Below are positions 56,775-64,000 of a stretch of 64,000 nucleotides of DNA, in pieces (the first letter of the stretch is position 1; every line of letters begins with the position of its first letter). This DNA is from UBA4742 sp963734965. GTDB taxonomy: Bacteria > Actinomycetota > Acidimicrobiia > Acidimicrobiales > Acidimicrobilacustridaceae. The translations under genes were made by a program, and so were the position numbers. The notes below the pieces were generated by a model that worked only from the letters and a program-made list of their open reading frames with translations, had not been told where the DNA came from and did not search any database. The stretch covers positions 1,302,001-1,366,000 of the forward strand of contig CAVTJK010000004.1 of NCBI GenBank assembly GCA_963734965.1, read 5' to 3'.

Positions 56775-57545
56775 TCAGTCGGGGAACTTGGGGGGGCGTT
56801 TGGCCAGGAAGGCATCGACGCCCTCCCGGGCGGGCGGGGTCTGGCTGGCGGCGGCCATGACCTCGATGGCGTAGGCGTAGGCCTGGGGCTGGTCCATCCC
56901 GATCTGCGTGTAGAACGCCTGCTTGCCGAGGGCCTTGGACGAGGCGCTCCCCCGCGTGGCCCGTTCGAGCAGATCGGCCACGGCGGCATCGAGCTCGGCG
57001 TCGGGGACGACCCGGTTGATGAGCCCCCAGTCGGCGGCCGTCTCGGCGTCGATGACGTCGCCGGTCAGGGCCAGCTCGAGGGCGCGCTTGGTCCCCATCG
57101 TGCGGCCGATGGCCACCATCGGCGTCGTGCAGAACCATCCGCCCTTGCCCCCGGGCGCGGCGAAGCCGGCCGATTCGGCGGCGACGGCCAGGTCGCACGA
57201 GGCCACGAGCTGGCATCCGGCCGCGGTGGCCAGCGCGTGCACCCGCGCCACGACGACCTGCGGGATCGACTGGATCGTCACCATGAGGTCGGTGCAGGTG
57301 CGCAGCAGCGTCCGCATGTCGTCGAGATCGGCGCCGGCCATGTCGGCGAAGTCGTGGCCCGACGAGAACACCGGCCCGTTGGCGGCCAGGACCACCCCTC
57401 GGGCGTCGGATTCGCCGATGGCGCGAAACGCGGCGAGCAGCTCGCGGAGGTGCTCCAGCGACAAGGCGTTGCGCCGCTCGGGCCGGTTCATCGTGACCGA
57501 GGCGTGAGGACCGTCCCGGTCGACGATCAGGCAGCGATAGTCCAT
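56775..57545 (-). CDS. Enoyl-CoA hydratase/isomerase-like protein (ECHDC3-like)
   Basis: An intact 256-residue crotonase. The oxyanion-hole parts are FSSGHDFADMAG and ALATAAGCQLVASCDLAVAA. In the positions where hydratases have two Glu residues, this protein reads SAGFAAPGGKGGWFCTTPMV, as in ECHDC3-like members, so classical hydration may not be its reaction. Its ATG at 57545 precedes the first strand. It follows mreB on the same strand, separated by 38 bases. Confidence 0.85.
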   Translation of the reverse strand: MDYRCLIVDRDGPHASVTMNRPERRNALSLEHLRELLAAFRAIGESDARGVVLAANGPVFSSGHDFADMAGADLDDMRTLLRTCTDLMVTIQSIPQVVVARVHALATAAGCQLVASCDLAVAAESAGFAAPGGKGGWFCTTPMVAIGRTMGTKRALELALTGDVIDAETAADWGLINRVVPDAELDAAVADLLERATRGSASSKALGKQAFYTQIGMDQPQAYAYAIEVMAAASQTPPAREGVDAFLAKRPPKFPD

Positions 57546-57583
57546 GGACAGACTGTCGCGCGCCCCGACCGTCGCCGCTGGCG

Positions 57584-58580
57584 TCAGACCATGAACATGA
57601 CCTTGAGGGCGTCGAAGGCCTCGACGCAGTGCCCGGCGCCGAGCACGACGCACTCGAGCGGCGCATCGACCAGGTGCACGGGGATCTCGGTCTCCTGGGC
57701 CAGGCGCAGGTCGAGGCCGCGCAGCATGCCCCCACCGCCGACCAGGTGCATGCCTTGGCCGATCAGGTCCTGGGCCAGCTCGGGGGGCGCCTGCCCGAGG
57801 CACGCCACCACCGAGTCGACGACCGCCGACACGGGCTCGTCGATGGCCTCGCGCACCTCCTCGGCCGACAGGACGACGGTCTTGGGCAGCCCGCTCATCA
57901 GCTCACGACCACGCACCTCGGCCGCGTACTCGTTCTCGGTCGGCCAGGCCGAGCCGATGGTCACCTTGATCTCCTCCGCCGTGCGCTCGCCGATGGCGAT
58001 GCCGTACTCGCGCCGGATGTAGGTCTGGATGTGGGCGTCGATGTCGAACGAGCCGATGCGGACGGCTTCCAACGCCACGACCCCACCGAGGGAGATGAGC
58101 GCCGTCTCGGAGGTGCCGCCGCCGATGTCGACGACCATGTTGCCCATCGGCTCGTTGATGGGCAGGCCGGCGCCTGATGGCGGCGGCCATGGGTTGCTCG
58201 ATCAGATGAGCCTCGGACGCGCCGGCCCGCTTGGCCGCCTCCTTGACCGCTCGCCGCTCGACGGCGGTGATGGCCGACGGGACGCAGATGACGACCCTCG
58301 GTCGGTTGAACCGACTGACCCCGACCCGCTGCAGCAGCAGCCGGATCATCCGCTGGGTGATCTCGAAGTCGGTGATGGCACCCTTGCGCAGCGGGCGCAC
58401 GGCCACGATGTAGCTCGGGGTCCGGCCGATCATCTGCCAGGCCTCGTGGCCCATGGCCAGGACGTCCTGGGTCCGGCTGTTCAGGGCGATGACCGAGGGC
58501 TCGTTGAGCACGATGCCCTCCCCACGCGCGTACACGAGCGTGTTGGCGGTCCCGAGGTCGATGGCGAGGTCGCGGGCTAT
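57584..58580 (-). CDS. mreB: Rod-shape protein MreB (one frameshift, ATA at the expected start)
   Basis: About 332 residues of an actin-like ATPase. Phosphate-1 motif is DLAIDLGTANTLVYARGEG, phosphate-2 is MGNMVVDIGGGTSETALISL, and the adenosine motif LVGGGGMLRGLDLRLAQET is present. A single inserted base near 58165 breaks the frame. No ATG, GTG or TTG precedes the phosphate-1 motif in frame; an ATA at 58580 overlapping the MoaE stop (ATAG) is the only candidate. MreB filaments guide lateral wall synthesis. In many actinobacteria it is absent or dispensable, but it is conserved enough here that the frameshift is likely an artefact. Confidence 0.85.
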
Positions 58581-59389
58581 GACCGAGGCTCCTCGCTCGC
58601 GCCGGCCTCGGTCGGCTTCGAGACGTCGGCGTGGGCATCCGGGCCGGCCGGACCCATGAGGGGAGCCGGGGCCGGGTCTGCGGTCTTCGAGCGCCGCGGC
58701 TCGGGTCGCAACCGCCGGCGGTGGCGCCCGCCACCCGAGCCCGAGTCGCGGCCCAGCGCCTTCATCTCGCGCTCGAAGTCGTCGATGCTCGACATGAACG
58801 TCGTCGGCTTGCGGCTGATCAGCCAGATCAGCAACGAGAACACCACGCTCAGGCCGATGGCGATCAGGACGAAGGCGGCGTTGCTCATCCCGCGGCCCTC
58901 GGTGTGGCTGTCCGCCAGTCGCCGACCTCGGCCACCGGCGTTCGCGTCGAGCCCCCAGCTCTGCCCGTCGGCCCAGGTCTCACGCTTCCAGATCGGAACG
59001 GTCGCCTTGACGGCGTCGATGACGAACCGGGCCGCCTCGAACGCCTCGTGACGATGGGGAGCCGACGCGGCGACCACCACGGCCGACTGGCCGATGGCCA
59101 CCGGGCCCACGGCGTGGATCAGCGCGACCCGCCCGAGCTCGGGCCACTGCTGGCGGGCCTCGGCCACGATGGCGTGCATGCGTGGGATCGCCTGCTCCTC
59201 GTAGGCCTCGTACTCGAGCAGCGACACGCGGTCACGGCCTTCGGCGTTGTCCCGGGCCGTGCCGCTGAAGGACACGACGGCGCCGCAATCGGCGCGGACG
59301 ACCCACGCCGACGCCTCGGCGACGGGCAGCGGCGCGCGCACGAGCTCGACCCAGTCGTCGGCAGGCTCGGGACCGGTCACGGCCGCCAT
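58577..59389 (-). CDS. MoaE-like molybdopterin synthase subunit with a membrane-helix extension
   Basis: A 270-residue protein. Residues 1-150 match the MoaE large subunit of molybdopterin synthase: WVVRADCGAVVSFSGTARDN, LEYEAYEEQAIPRMHAIVAE, and VKATVPIWKRETWADGQSWG with the catalytic Lys. From about residue 165 a membrane helix (FVLIAIGLSVVFSLLIWLI) and a basic tail follow. A GAGGG-preceded ATG inside (MSNAAFVLIA) suggests the tail is a separate small membrane protein joined by an indel. It partners with a MoaD-type carrier, possibly the one at 45128. Confidence 0.75.
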   Translation of the reverse strand: MAAVTGPEPADDWVELVRAPLPVAEASAWVVRADCGAVVSFSGTARDNAEGRDRVSLLEYEAYEEQAIPRMHAIVAEARQQWPELGRVALIHAVGPVAIGQSAVVVAASAPHRHEAFEAARFVIDAVKATVPIWKRETWADGQSWGLDANAGGRGRRLADSHTEGRGMSNAAFVLIAIGLSVVFSLLIWLISRKPTTFMSSIDDFEREMKALGRDSGSGGGRHRRRLRPEPRRSKTADPAPAPLMGPAGPDAHADVSKPTEAGASEEPRS

Positions 59390-59463
59390 CGTAGGCGACC
59401 CGCCGGCCGAGGCGGCCCGGGTCGCTCCCGGCCGCGGTCCCTCGAAAGGCCTGCGTCGGTAAC

Positions 59464-60696
59464 GTGGCCGCCGTGTCGATCGACGACGAGCATGACGACG
59501 GGTCGGGGCTGGGACCCCCGCCGCCGCCAGATGACCGCCTCTGGCGCCATCCGTCCGAGATCGGATCCACTCAGCCGATCCGCATCATCACGACCCGCCC
59601 GCGCCGCAGTCGGCTGGTGGCCCTCGGCCTGATCTCGGGGCTGATCGGGGCGGCCGCCATGCTGGCGGCGCTGGCCGCGACGGGTGCCCTCGACGACCAT
59701 CACCCCGATGTCGCCATCGAGCAGGTTCGCATGCCGCTGGCCTTCACCCCGAGCTCCCTCAAGTCCGTCACCAATCGGGTGATCCCAGCGCTGGCCCGGG
59801 TCGACTCGACCACGGCCAACGGCACGATCAGCGCCACCGCGGTGGTCTTCCGCAACGACGGCTACCTGATCACGACCGCCGAGCTGGTCAAGGGATCCAA
59901 GAGCCTGACCGTGCAGCTGAGCGACGGCACCACCGTTCCCGCCCAGCTCGTCGGCGTCGACGCGTCGAGTGACGTGGCCGTCGTCAAGGTCGACCGGACC
60001 CAGATGACCACCGCCGTCCTGGCCGACGAGGACGACATCCAGCTGGGTGAGCCGGCCATCGCCATCGACTGCATCATCGGCCGGCCGGCGGCGCCGAGCG
60101 TCAACGTCGGACTGGTGAGCGCCCTGGGCCGACACATCAGCGCCGGCGACGGCACCACGCTGGCCGACATGATCCAGACCAACGTCCACCTCACCAGCAA
60201 CGACGCCGGCGCGGCGCTGGTGGACAGCTCGGGCTCGGTCATCGGGCTGATCACCGCCAGCACGACCCACGTCACCGTGGTCGGCGGCGGCGACCCCACC
60301 ACGACGAGCATCGAGACGGGTACCCAGACCCTCGTACCTCGCTACGCCACGCCGATCGACTACGCCAAGCAGGTGGCCGACGAGCTGATCATGACCGGCC
60401 GCGTCGCCCACCCATGGCTCGGCGTCGAGACCAGCGACCTGACGTCGGACCAGGTCGACGACCTCGGTCGCACCGGCGCCCGAGTCGACAAGGTCGTGGC
60501 CAAGAGCCCGGCCCAACGCGCCGGCCTGCTGGCCGGCGACGTCATCATCGCCGTCGACTCGTCCCACATCACCTCGAGCGCCAGCCTGGTCGTCCACCTC
60601 CGCGGCGACAAGCCCCACCAGTCGATCGCCGTCACCTACCTCCGCGACGGCAGCGAGCGCGTGGCCACGGCCACCCTCATCGATCGAGATGAGTAG
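59464..60696 (+). CDS. HtrA/DegP-like PDZ protein lacking catalytic residues
   Basis: An intact 410-residue protein. An acidic cytoplasmic tail is followed by a membrane helix (LVALGLISGLIGAAAMLAAL), a trypsin-like domain (ISATAVVFRNDGYLITTAEL) and a PDZ domain (GARVDKVVAKSPAQRAGLLA). The Asp of the triad is in VGVDASSDVAVVKVD. The His position (usually NNHV) reads TTAELV, and the Ser motif GNSGGP reads SNDAGAAL. Two of three catalytic residues are missing, so it is likely a pseudoprotease acting as a binding or sensing protein. Confidence 0.85.
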   Translation: MAAVSIDDEHDDGSGLGPPPPPDDRLWRHPSEIGSTQPIRIITTRPRRSRLVALGLISGLIGAAAMLAALAATGALDDHHPDVAIEQVRMPLAFTPSSLKSVTNRVIPALARVDSTTANGTISATAVVFRNDGYLITTAELVKGSKSLTVQLSDGTTVPAQLVGVDASSDVAVVKVDRTQMTTAVLADEDDIQLGEPAIAIDCIIGRPAAPSVNVGLVSALGRHISAGDGTTLADMIQTNVHLTSNDAGAALVDSSGSVIGLITASTTHVTVVGGGDPTTTSIETGTQTLVPRYATPIDYAKQVADELIMTGRVAHPWLGVETSDLTSDQVDDLGRTGARVDKVVAKSPAQRAGLLAGDVIIAVDSSHITSSASLVVHLRGDKPHQSIAVTYLRDGSERVATATLIDRDE

Positions 60697-60761
60697 CTTG
60701 GCCGACTTGCTTGGCTCTCCGGTCGGCGGAGCCTCCCTGCGAGCGCTTCGCCATCCGGGTG

Positions 60762-61895
60762 TCACTCCGCCGGCGGCTGCGCTCTGCTCCGCCGCGTCGA
60801 GAGACCGGAAGGACCGGGAGGACCGGGTGCCGACAACCGATGCTTGCGGTGGCGGCGGATGAGCCAGACCACGCCGCCGGCCAGGGCGGCCACGGCGAAA
60901 CCGGCCCCGGCGAGGGACAGCTCTTGGCGCCGCCGCGGGCTCATGGCCGCCAGCGGGCCCCCGGGGTCGGCCTCGACGTAGACCTCGTCGTTGTGGTGCT
61001 CGGGCTCCCAGCCCGTCGCCCTCAAGCGATCGTTGGCCACGACCCACGGATGCTGGGTGTAGGACACACCCGGCGGCGGGCCCTGGGCCCGCAGCCGGTT
61101 GCGCAACGCTCGCAGTCGGGGCGTCCAGCCCGACGGCAGGTGCAGGCGGCCGACCGGGCCGGCCAGCTCGGAGAGCGCATCCGATGACAACCAGCCGTCG
61201 GGGGCCACGTTGAAGGGACCATCGAGGCGCGCCCGACGCACATGGTCGACGGCCGAGGCCAGATCGTCGATGTGGAGGAACTGCGAGGCGCGGTCGGCGC
61301 CCGTGGCGCGCAGCGAGCGTGCCGACCACGGCGAGAGCGCCAGCCAGCCCTCGGATTCGGCGCTGACCGACACCGCGGGGCGGAGGATGGCAACGGCCGC
61401 ACCCGGATGGTCGATCCGCCACTCCGACGCCAGCCGTTCGACCTCGGCCCGTTCCGCGGCGTACGCGAAACCGGGATCGGGGCGCAGGGGCGCTTCCTCG
61501 GTGATGGGCAGAGGGTTGGTGGCCCACGCGCCGTAGACCATGGCGCTCGACACGAGCACGAGGTAGGTCACCTCGGCCGACGCCGCCGCGTCGAGCAGGG
61601 CCCGCACACCGGCCGGATCGCTGGTCGGCAGCCCGTCGGGGCCGACCTCGTCTCCTCCCGAGCCGGTGTAGACGATGGCGTCGGCGTCGGCGACCATCGC
61701 CTTGAGCTCGGGGTCGGTGAGGGCCAGGCGGTGGACCTCGACCACCGCGTCGTCGACGATCAGGGGGGCGACCTCGTCGATGGCCACGATCCGGGCCACG
61801 CTCGGGTCGGTCCGGGTGAGCGCCACCACCTGTCGACCCACGGCACTGGCCGCTCCGGTGACGACGACGCGGCGACCGCTGGCGACCTGGCTCAC
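60762..61895 (-). CDS. NAD-dependent epimerase/dehydratase with C-terminal membrane helix
   Basis: An intact 377-residue extended SDR. The N-terminal NAD motif is VVVTGAASAVGRQVVALTRT; the body carries YLVLVSSAMVYGAWATNPLP in place of the SxxxY catalytic region, with AYAAERAEVE for YxxxK (Tyr, then Glu instead of Lys). It ends with a helix (LAGAGFAVAALAGGVVWLIR) and a basic Pro-rich tail, so it is tethered to the membrane. It faces the DUF2342 gene divergently. Confidence 0.8.
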   Translation of the reverse strand: MSQVASGRRVVVTGAASAVGRQVVALTRTDPSVARIVAIDEVAPLIVDDAVVEVHRLALTDPELKAMVADADAIVYTGSGGDEVGPDGLPTSDPAGVRALLDAAASAEVTYLVLVSSAMVYGAWATNPLPITEEAPLRPDPGFAYAAERAEVERLASEWRIDHPGAAVAILRPAVSVSAESEGWLALSPWSARSLRATGADRASQFLHIDDLASAVDHVRRARLDGPFNVAPDGWLSSDALSELAGPVGRLHLPSGWTPRLRALRNRLRAQGPPPGVSYTQHPWVVANDRLRATGWEPEHHNDEVYVEADPGGPLAAMSPRRRQELSLAGAGFAVAALAGGVVWLIRRHRKHRLSAPGPPGPSGLSTRRSRAQPPAE

Positions 61896-61994
61896 TCCCC
61901 CATACTGCCCGTCGCCCGCCCTCGGCGCACACCGCTGCTCGTCCGACCGGCGATACGGGACTCCGAGGCGGAAGCTCGCCGGGAGCGACCTACC

Positions 61995-63221
61995 ATGGCC
62001 GAGATGAGCGACTCAGGCCTGCCCGGTGACGGCGGTGACCCCTACGGCGACGACAACCCGTTCAAGGGCATGCCGCTGTTCGGCGACCTGGCCAAGCTGT
62101 TCCAGCAGCAGGGACCGGTCAACTGGGACGCCGCTCGCCAGCTCGCGCTGTCGATCGCACCGGGCGACGGGCCCGAGCCCAACCCCGACCCGCTCGATCG
62201 CATCAAGGTCGAGCAGCTGGCCCGGGTGGCCGACCTGCAGGTGGCCAACGCCACCGGGCTGTCCACCTCGATCACCGGCCGCGGCGTCACCGTCGTCCCG
62301 ATGACCCGATCGGGTTGGGCCCAGGCCGCCCTCGACAACTACCGGCCGCTCTTCGAGCAGCTGGCCGGGTCGTTGCACCAGGACATGACGCCGCCGCCGA
62401 TGGACGAGATCCCCAGCGCGTCCGATCCGATGGCGTGGATGGGCCCGCTGATGCACATGATCGGCCCCGCCATGTTGGGCATGACCGCCGGCTCGATGGT
62501 CGGGCACCTGGCCCGCCGCTCGTTCGGCCAGTACGACCTGCCCATCCCTCGGCCCCCGAGCGACGAGCTGGCCATCGTTCCCGCCAACATCGACGAGTTC
62601 GGCGACCAGTGGAGCCTGCCGGCCGAGGATCTGCGCCTCTGGGTGTGCCTGCACGAGATCGCCACCCACGCCGTGCTCGGTGTGCCCCACGTGCGGGCCC
62701 GGGTCGACGGCTACCTGCACGACTACCTGGCCGGCTTCCAGCCCGACTCGGGCGGACTCGAACGCCGCCTCGAGGAGGTCGACCTCAGCGATCCGTCGGG
62801 GATCACCGGCCTGCAGTCGGTGTTCGGTGACCCCGAAGCCCTGCTCGGCGCCATCCAGTCGCCGGCCCAGCTCCAGCTGCTCCCCCAGTTCGAGGCGCTG
62901 GTCACCGTCATCGTCGGCTACGTCGACCACATCATGGACACCATCGGCCAGGGTCTGCTGTCGTCGTACTCGATGGTGACCGAGGCCGTCCGGCGCCGCC
63001 GGGTCGAAGCCGACCAGTCCGATCGCTTCGTCGAGCGCCTCTTCGGCCTCGAGCTCAGCCAGGCCCAGTACGAGCGGGGCAACAACTTCGTGGCCGGCGT
63101 GGTCGAGCGGGCGGGCGGCGAGGGGCTGGCCCGGCTCTGGCAGGCCGAGGCGAACCTCCCGACCCCGGCCGAGGTCGACGCCCCCGGGCTGTGGCTGGCC
63201 AGGATCGACCTGCCGGACTAG
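61995..63221 (+). CDS. DUF2342 zinc-metalloprotease-like protein
   Basis: An intact 408-residue protein of the DUF2342 family found beside F420-biosynthesis and other genes in actinobacteria. The zinc motif is WVCLHEIATHAVLGVPHVRA (HExxTH), with a further acidic ligand expected downstream near GLERRLEEVDLSD. The N-terminal 40 residues are disordered. ATG 61995 is followed by a second ATG at 62004. Predicted cytoplasmic; substrate unknown. It is the last intact gene before the 3' flanking element. Confidence 0.85.
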   Translation: MAEMSDSGLPGDGGDPYGDDNPFKGMPLFGDLAKLFQQQGPVNWDAARQLALSIAPGDGPEPNPDPLDRIKVEQLARVADLQVANATGLSTSITGRGVTVVPMTRSGWAQAALDNYRPLFEQLAGSLHQDMTPPPMDEIPSASDPMAWMGPLMHMIGPAMLGMTAGSMVGHLARRSFGQYDLPIPRPPSDELAIVPANIDEFGDQWSLPAEDLRLWVCLHEIATHAVLGVPHVRARVDGYLHDYLAGFQPDSGGLERRLEEVDLSDPSGITGLQSVFGDPEALLGAIQSPAQLQLLPQFEALVTVIVGYVDHIMDTIGQGLLSSYSMVTEAVRRRRVEADQSDRFVERLFGLELSQAQYERGNNFVAGVVERAGGEGLARLWQAEANLPTPAEVDAPGLWLARIDLPD

Positions 63222-63261
63222 CGACGGGCAGACCCTCGCAGGGAGGCTCGCCGACCGGAGA

Positions 63262-63428
63262 GCCAGTGCCGTGTCAGGTGACGTTCGTCCTGTCCACGGC
63301 GAGTCACGGGCGTTGCTGGCAAGGAGGACGACGAAGGCGCAGCCGTAGCTGCGGCGAGGAGGAGGACGCTGTCCAGCGACGTTCGTGGCCGGCGTGGTAG
63401 GGCGCAAACGTTGCCTGACACTGCACTC
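63262..63428. repeat. Imperfect inverted repeat element (MITE/REP-like)
   Basis: AGTGCCGTGTCAGGTGACGTT near the left end and its partner GTTGCCTGACACTGCACT form an imperfect inverted repeat across about 165 bases with no gene between. The left arm shares AGTGCCGT with the dispersed hairpins at 6493 and 56696. Confidence 0.4.
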
Positions 63429-63429
63429 G

Positions 63430-64000
63430 TTAGTTCGAGTCGCGCCAGCGGGGCTCGGCGTCGATCGAGGTGGCATCCGGATCGGACGGCTCGACGAAGT
63501 CGAGCGGCAGGGCCGGCTGGGTGGCCGGGTCGACGCCCTCGGCGATGGCCTCCGGCGAACCGGCCCAGACGGCGTCGGCGGCCAGGTCCGCACTTCCGTC
63601 GAACACCTCGTGGGCATCGCCGTCGAAGACCGCCGGGGCGGCCACGGCGGTCGTGACATCGGCATCGACGATGGTGGGGTCGACGTCGTCGTTGAGGCCC
63701 CTCGACACGAATCCCGGCGGAGGCGACCATCGATCGGCGGGGGCGTCGGGCGGGCGCGGCGGCAGCGGGCGCGGCGGGGGCGGGGCCAGGCCGGCACCAT
63801 CGGCCGCCGCCGAGGCCACGCCGGCGCCCACCGGAGCCGGGGGTGGGGGTGGGGGTGGGAGCACCGCGGTCGGGTCGTTCGGGTCGACCGCCTCGGCGCC
63901 CGAGCGACCCCGGCCGGCGCCGAAGGACGGCGGCACCTTGCGCAGGCCCCGGCGCACCAGCTTCTGACCGGGTGACTCCCACTCGTAGGTCCCACGTGCC
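63430..64000 (-). CDS. Proline-rich protein, C-terminal part (start beyond the window)
   Basis: The visible 190 residues begin GTYEWESPGQKLVRRGLRKV at the window edge and continue as a Pro/Ala-rich stretch (NDPTAVLPPPPPPPAPVGAG) followed by an acidic, low-complexity tail ending DAEPRWRDSN. No domain is recognised. The real start lies outside the window. It is probably an intrinsically disordered envelope- or RNA-associated protein. Confidence 0.5.
   Translation of the reverse strand, partial: ARGTYEWESPGQKLVRRGLRKVPPSFGAGRGRSGAEAVDPNDPTAVLPPPPPPPAPVGAGVASAAADGAGLAPPPPRPLPPRPPDAPADRWSPPPGFVSRGLNDDVDPTIVDADVTTAVAAPAVFDGDAHEVFDGSADLAADAVWAGSPEAIAEGVDPATQPALPLDFVEPSDPDATSIDAEPRWRDSN

Overview
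This is a high-GC actinobacterial chromosome segment. The gene content suggests the class Acidimicrobiia or a close relative: a DivIVA protein with a long C-terminal extension, a YlbL-type PDZ/Lon-like protease, a giant UPF0182 membrane protein, a DUF2342 metalloprotease, several deazaflavin (F420)-type oxidoreductases, a KatG end, and an Ltp2/ChsH-type steroid-like side-chain degradation operon. This placement is an inference from gene content. About a third of the genes, including the normally essential mreB, carry one or more single-base frameshifts at G/C runs. I read most of these as uncorrected indels in the assembly, not real decay, and give the span of the reconstructed gene.

Layout. 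1-6.5 kb: end of katG; a leftward SDR / SnoaL-like / alcohol dehydrogenase operon; a divergent TetR regulator; and a rightward operon of SnoaL-like protein, MaoC, DUF35, MaoC and Ltp2-type thiolase, all with 4-base overlaps. 6.5-17.9 kb: accessory metabolism, with a GH15 glucoamylase/trehalase-like enzyme next to a universal stress protein, VOC proteins, a flavin disulfide reductase, SDRs, a DHFR-like reductase, SRPBCC proteins, a quinone oxidoreductase, a three-domain SRPBCC/deazaflavin-nitroreductase/PPOX fusion and another PPOX enzyme. 18-24.4 kb: ECF sigma factor and zinc anti-sigma factor behind a secreted beta-propeller protein, an epoxide hydrolase, and a GH51 arabinofuranosidase. 24.9-32 kb: a mobile region at the initiator tRNA gene. 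A tyrosine recombinase sits beside a 45-bp duplicate of the tRNA-fMet 3' end, and a 6.2-kb segment carrying an MMPL exporter and a SARP/NB-ARC/TPR regulator is bounded by the two copies. 32-35 kb: small monooxygenase, LysR, tautomerase, class III CoA-transferase.

35.3-41.5 kb is the most unusual region: a class III adenylate/guanylate cyclase, a divergent Crp/Fnr regulator, a large unrecognised protein whose C-terminus looks like a degenerate cyclase domain, and two paralogous copies of a two-gene module of single-pass membrane proteins that overlap by the same eight bases in both copies. I propose it as a cyclic-nucleotide-linked envelope system; the gene layout is seen, the function is inferred.

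41.6-48.3 kb: an ADP-ribosylglycohydrolase fused to a tyrosine phosphatase domain, a seven-repeat disulfide-loop lipoprotein, a MoaD/ThiS-like carrier with a BNR-repeat protein, GNAT and SDR. 48.4-64 kb: core-like genes (UPF0182, DivIVA, YlbL, HEAT protein, enoyl-CoA hydratase-like, MreB, MoaE, an HtrA-like protein lacking catalytic residues, epimerase, DUF2342 protease) and the 3' part of a proline-rich gene.
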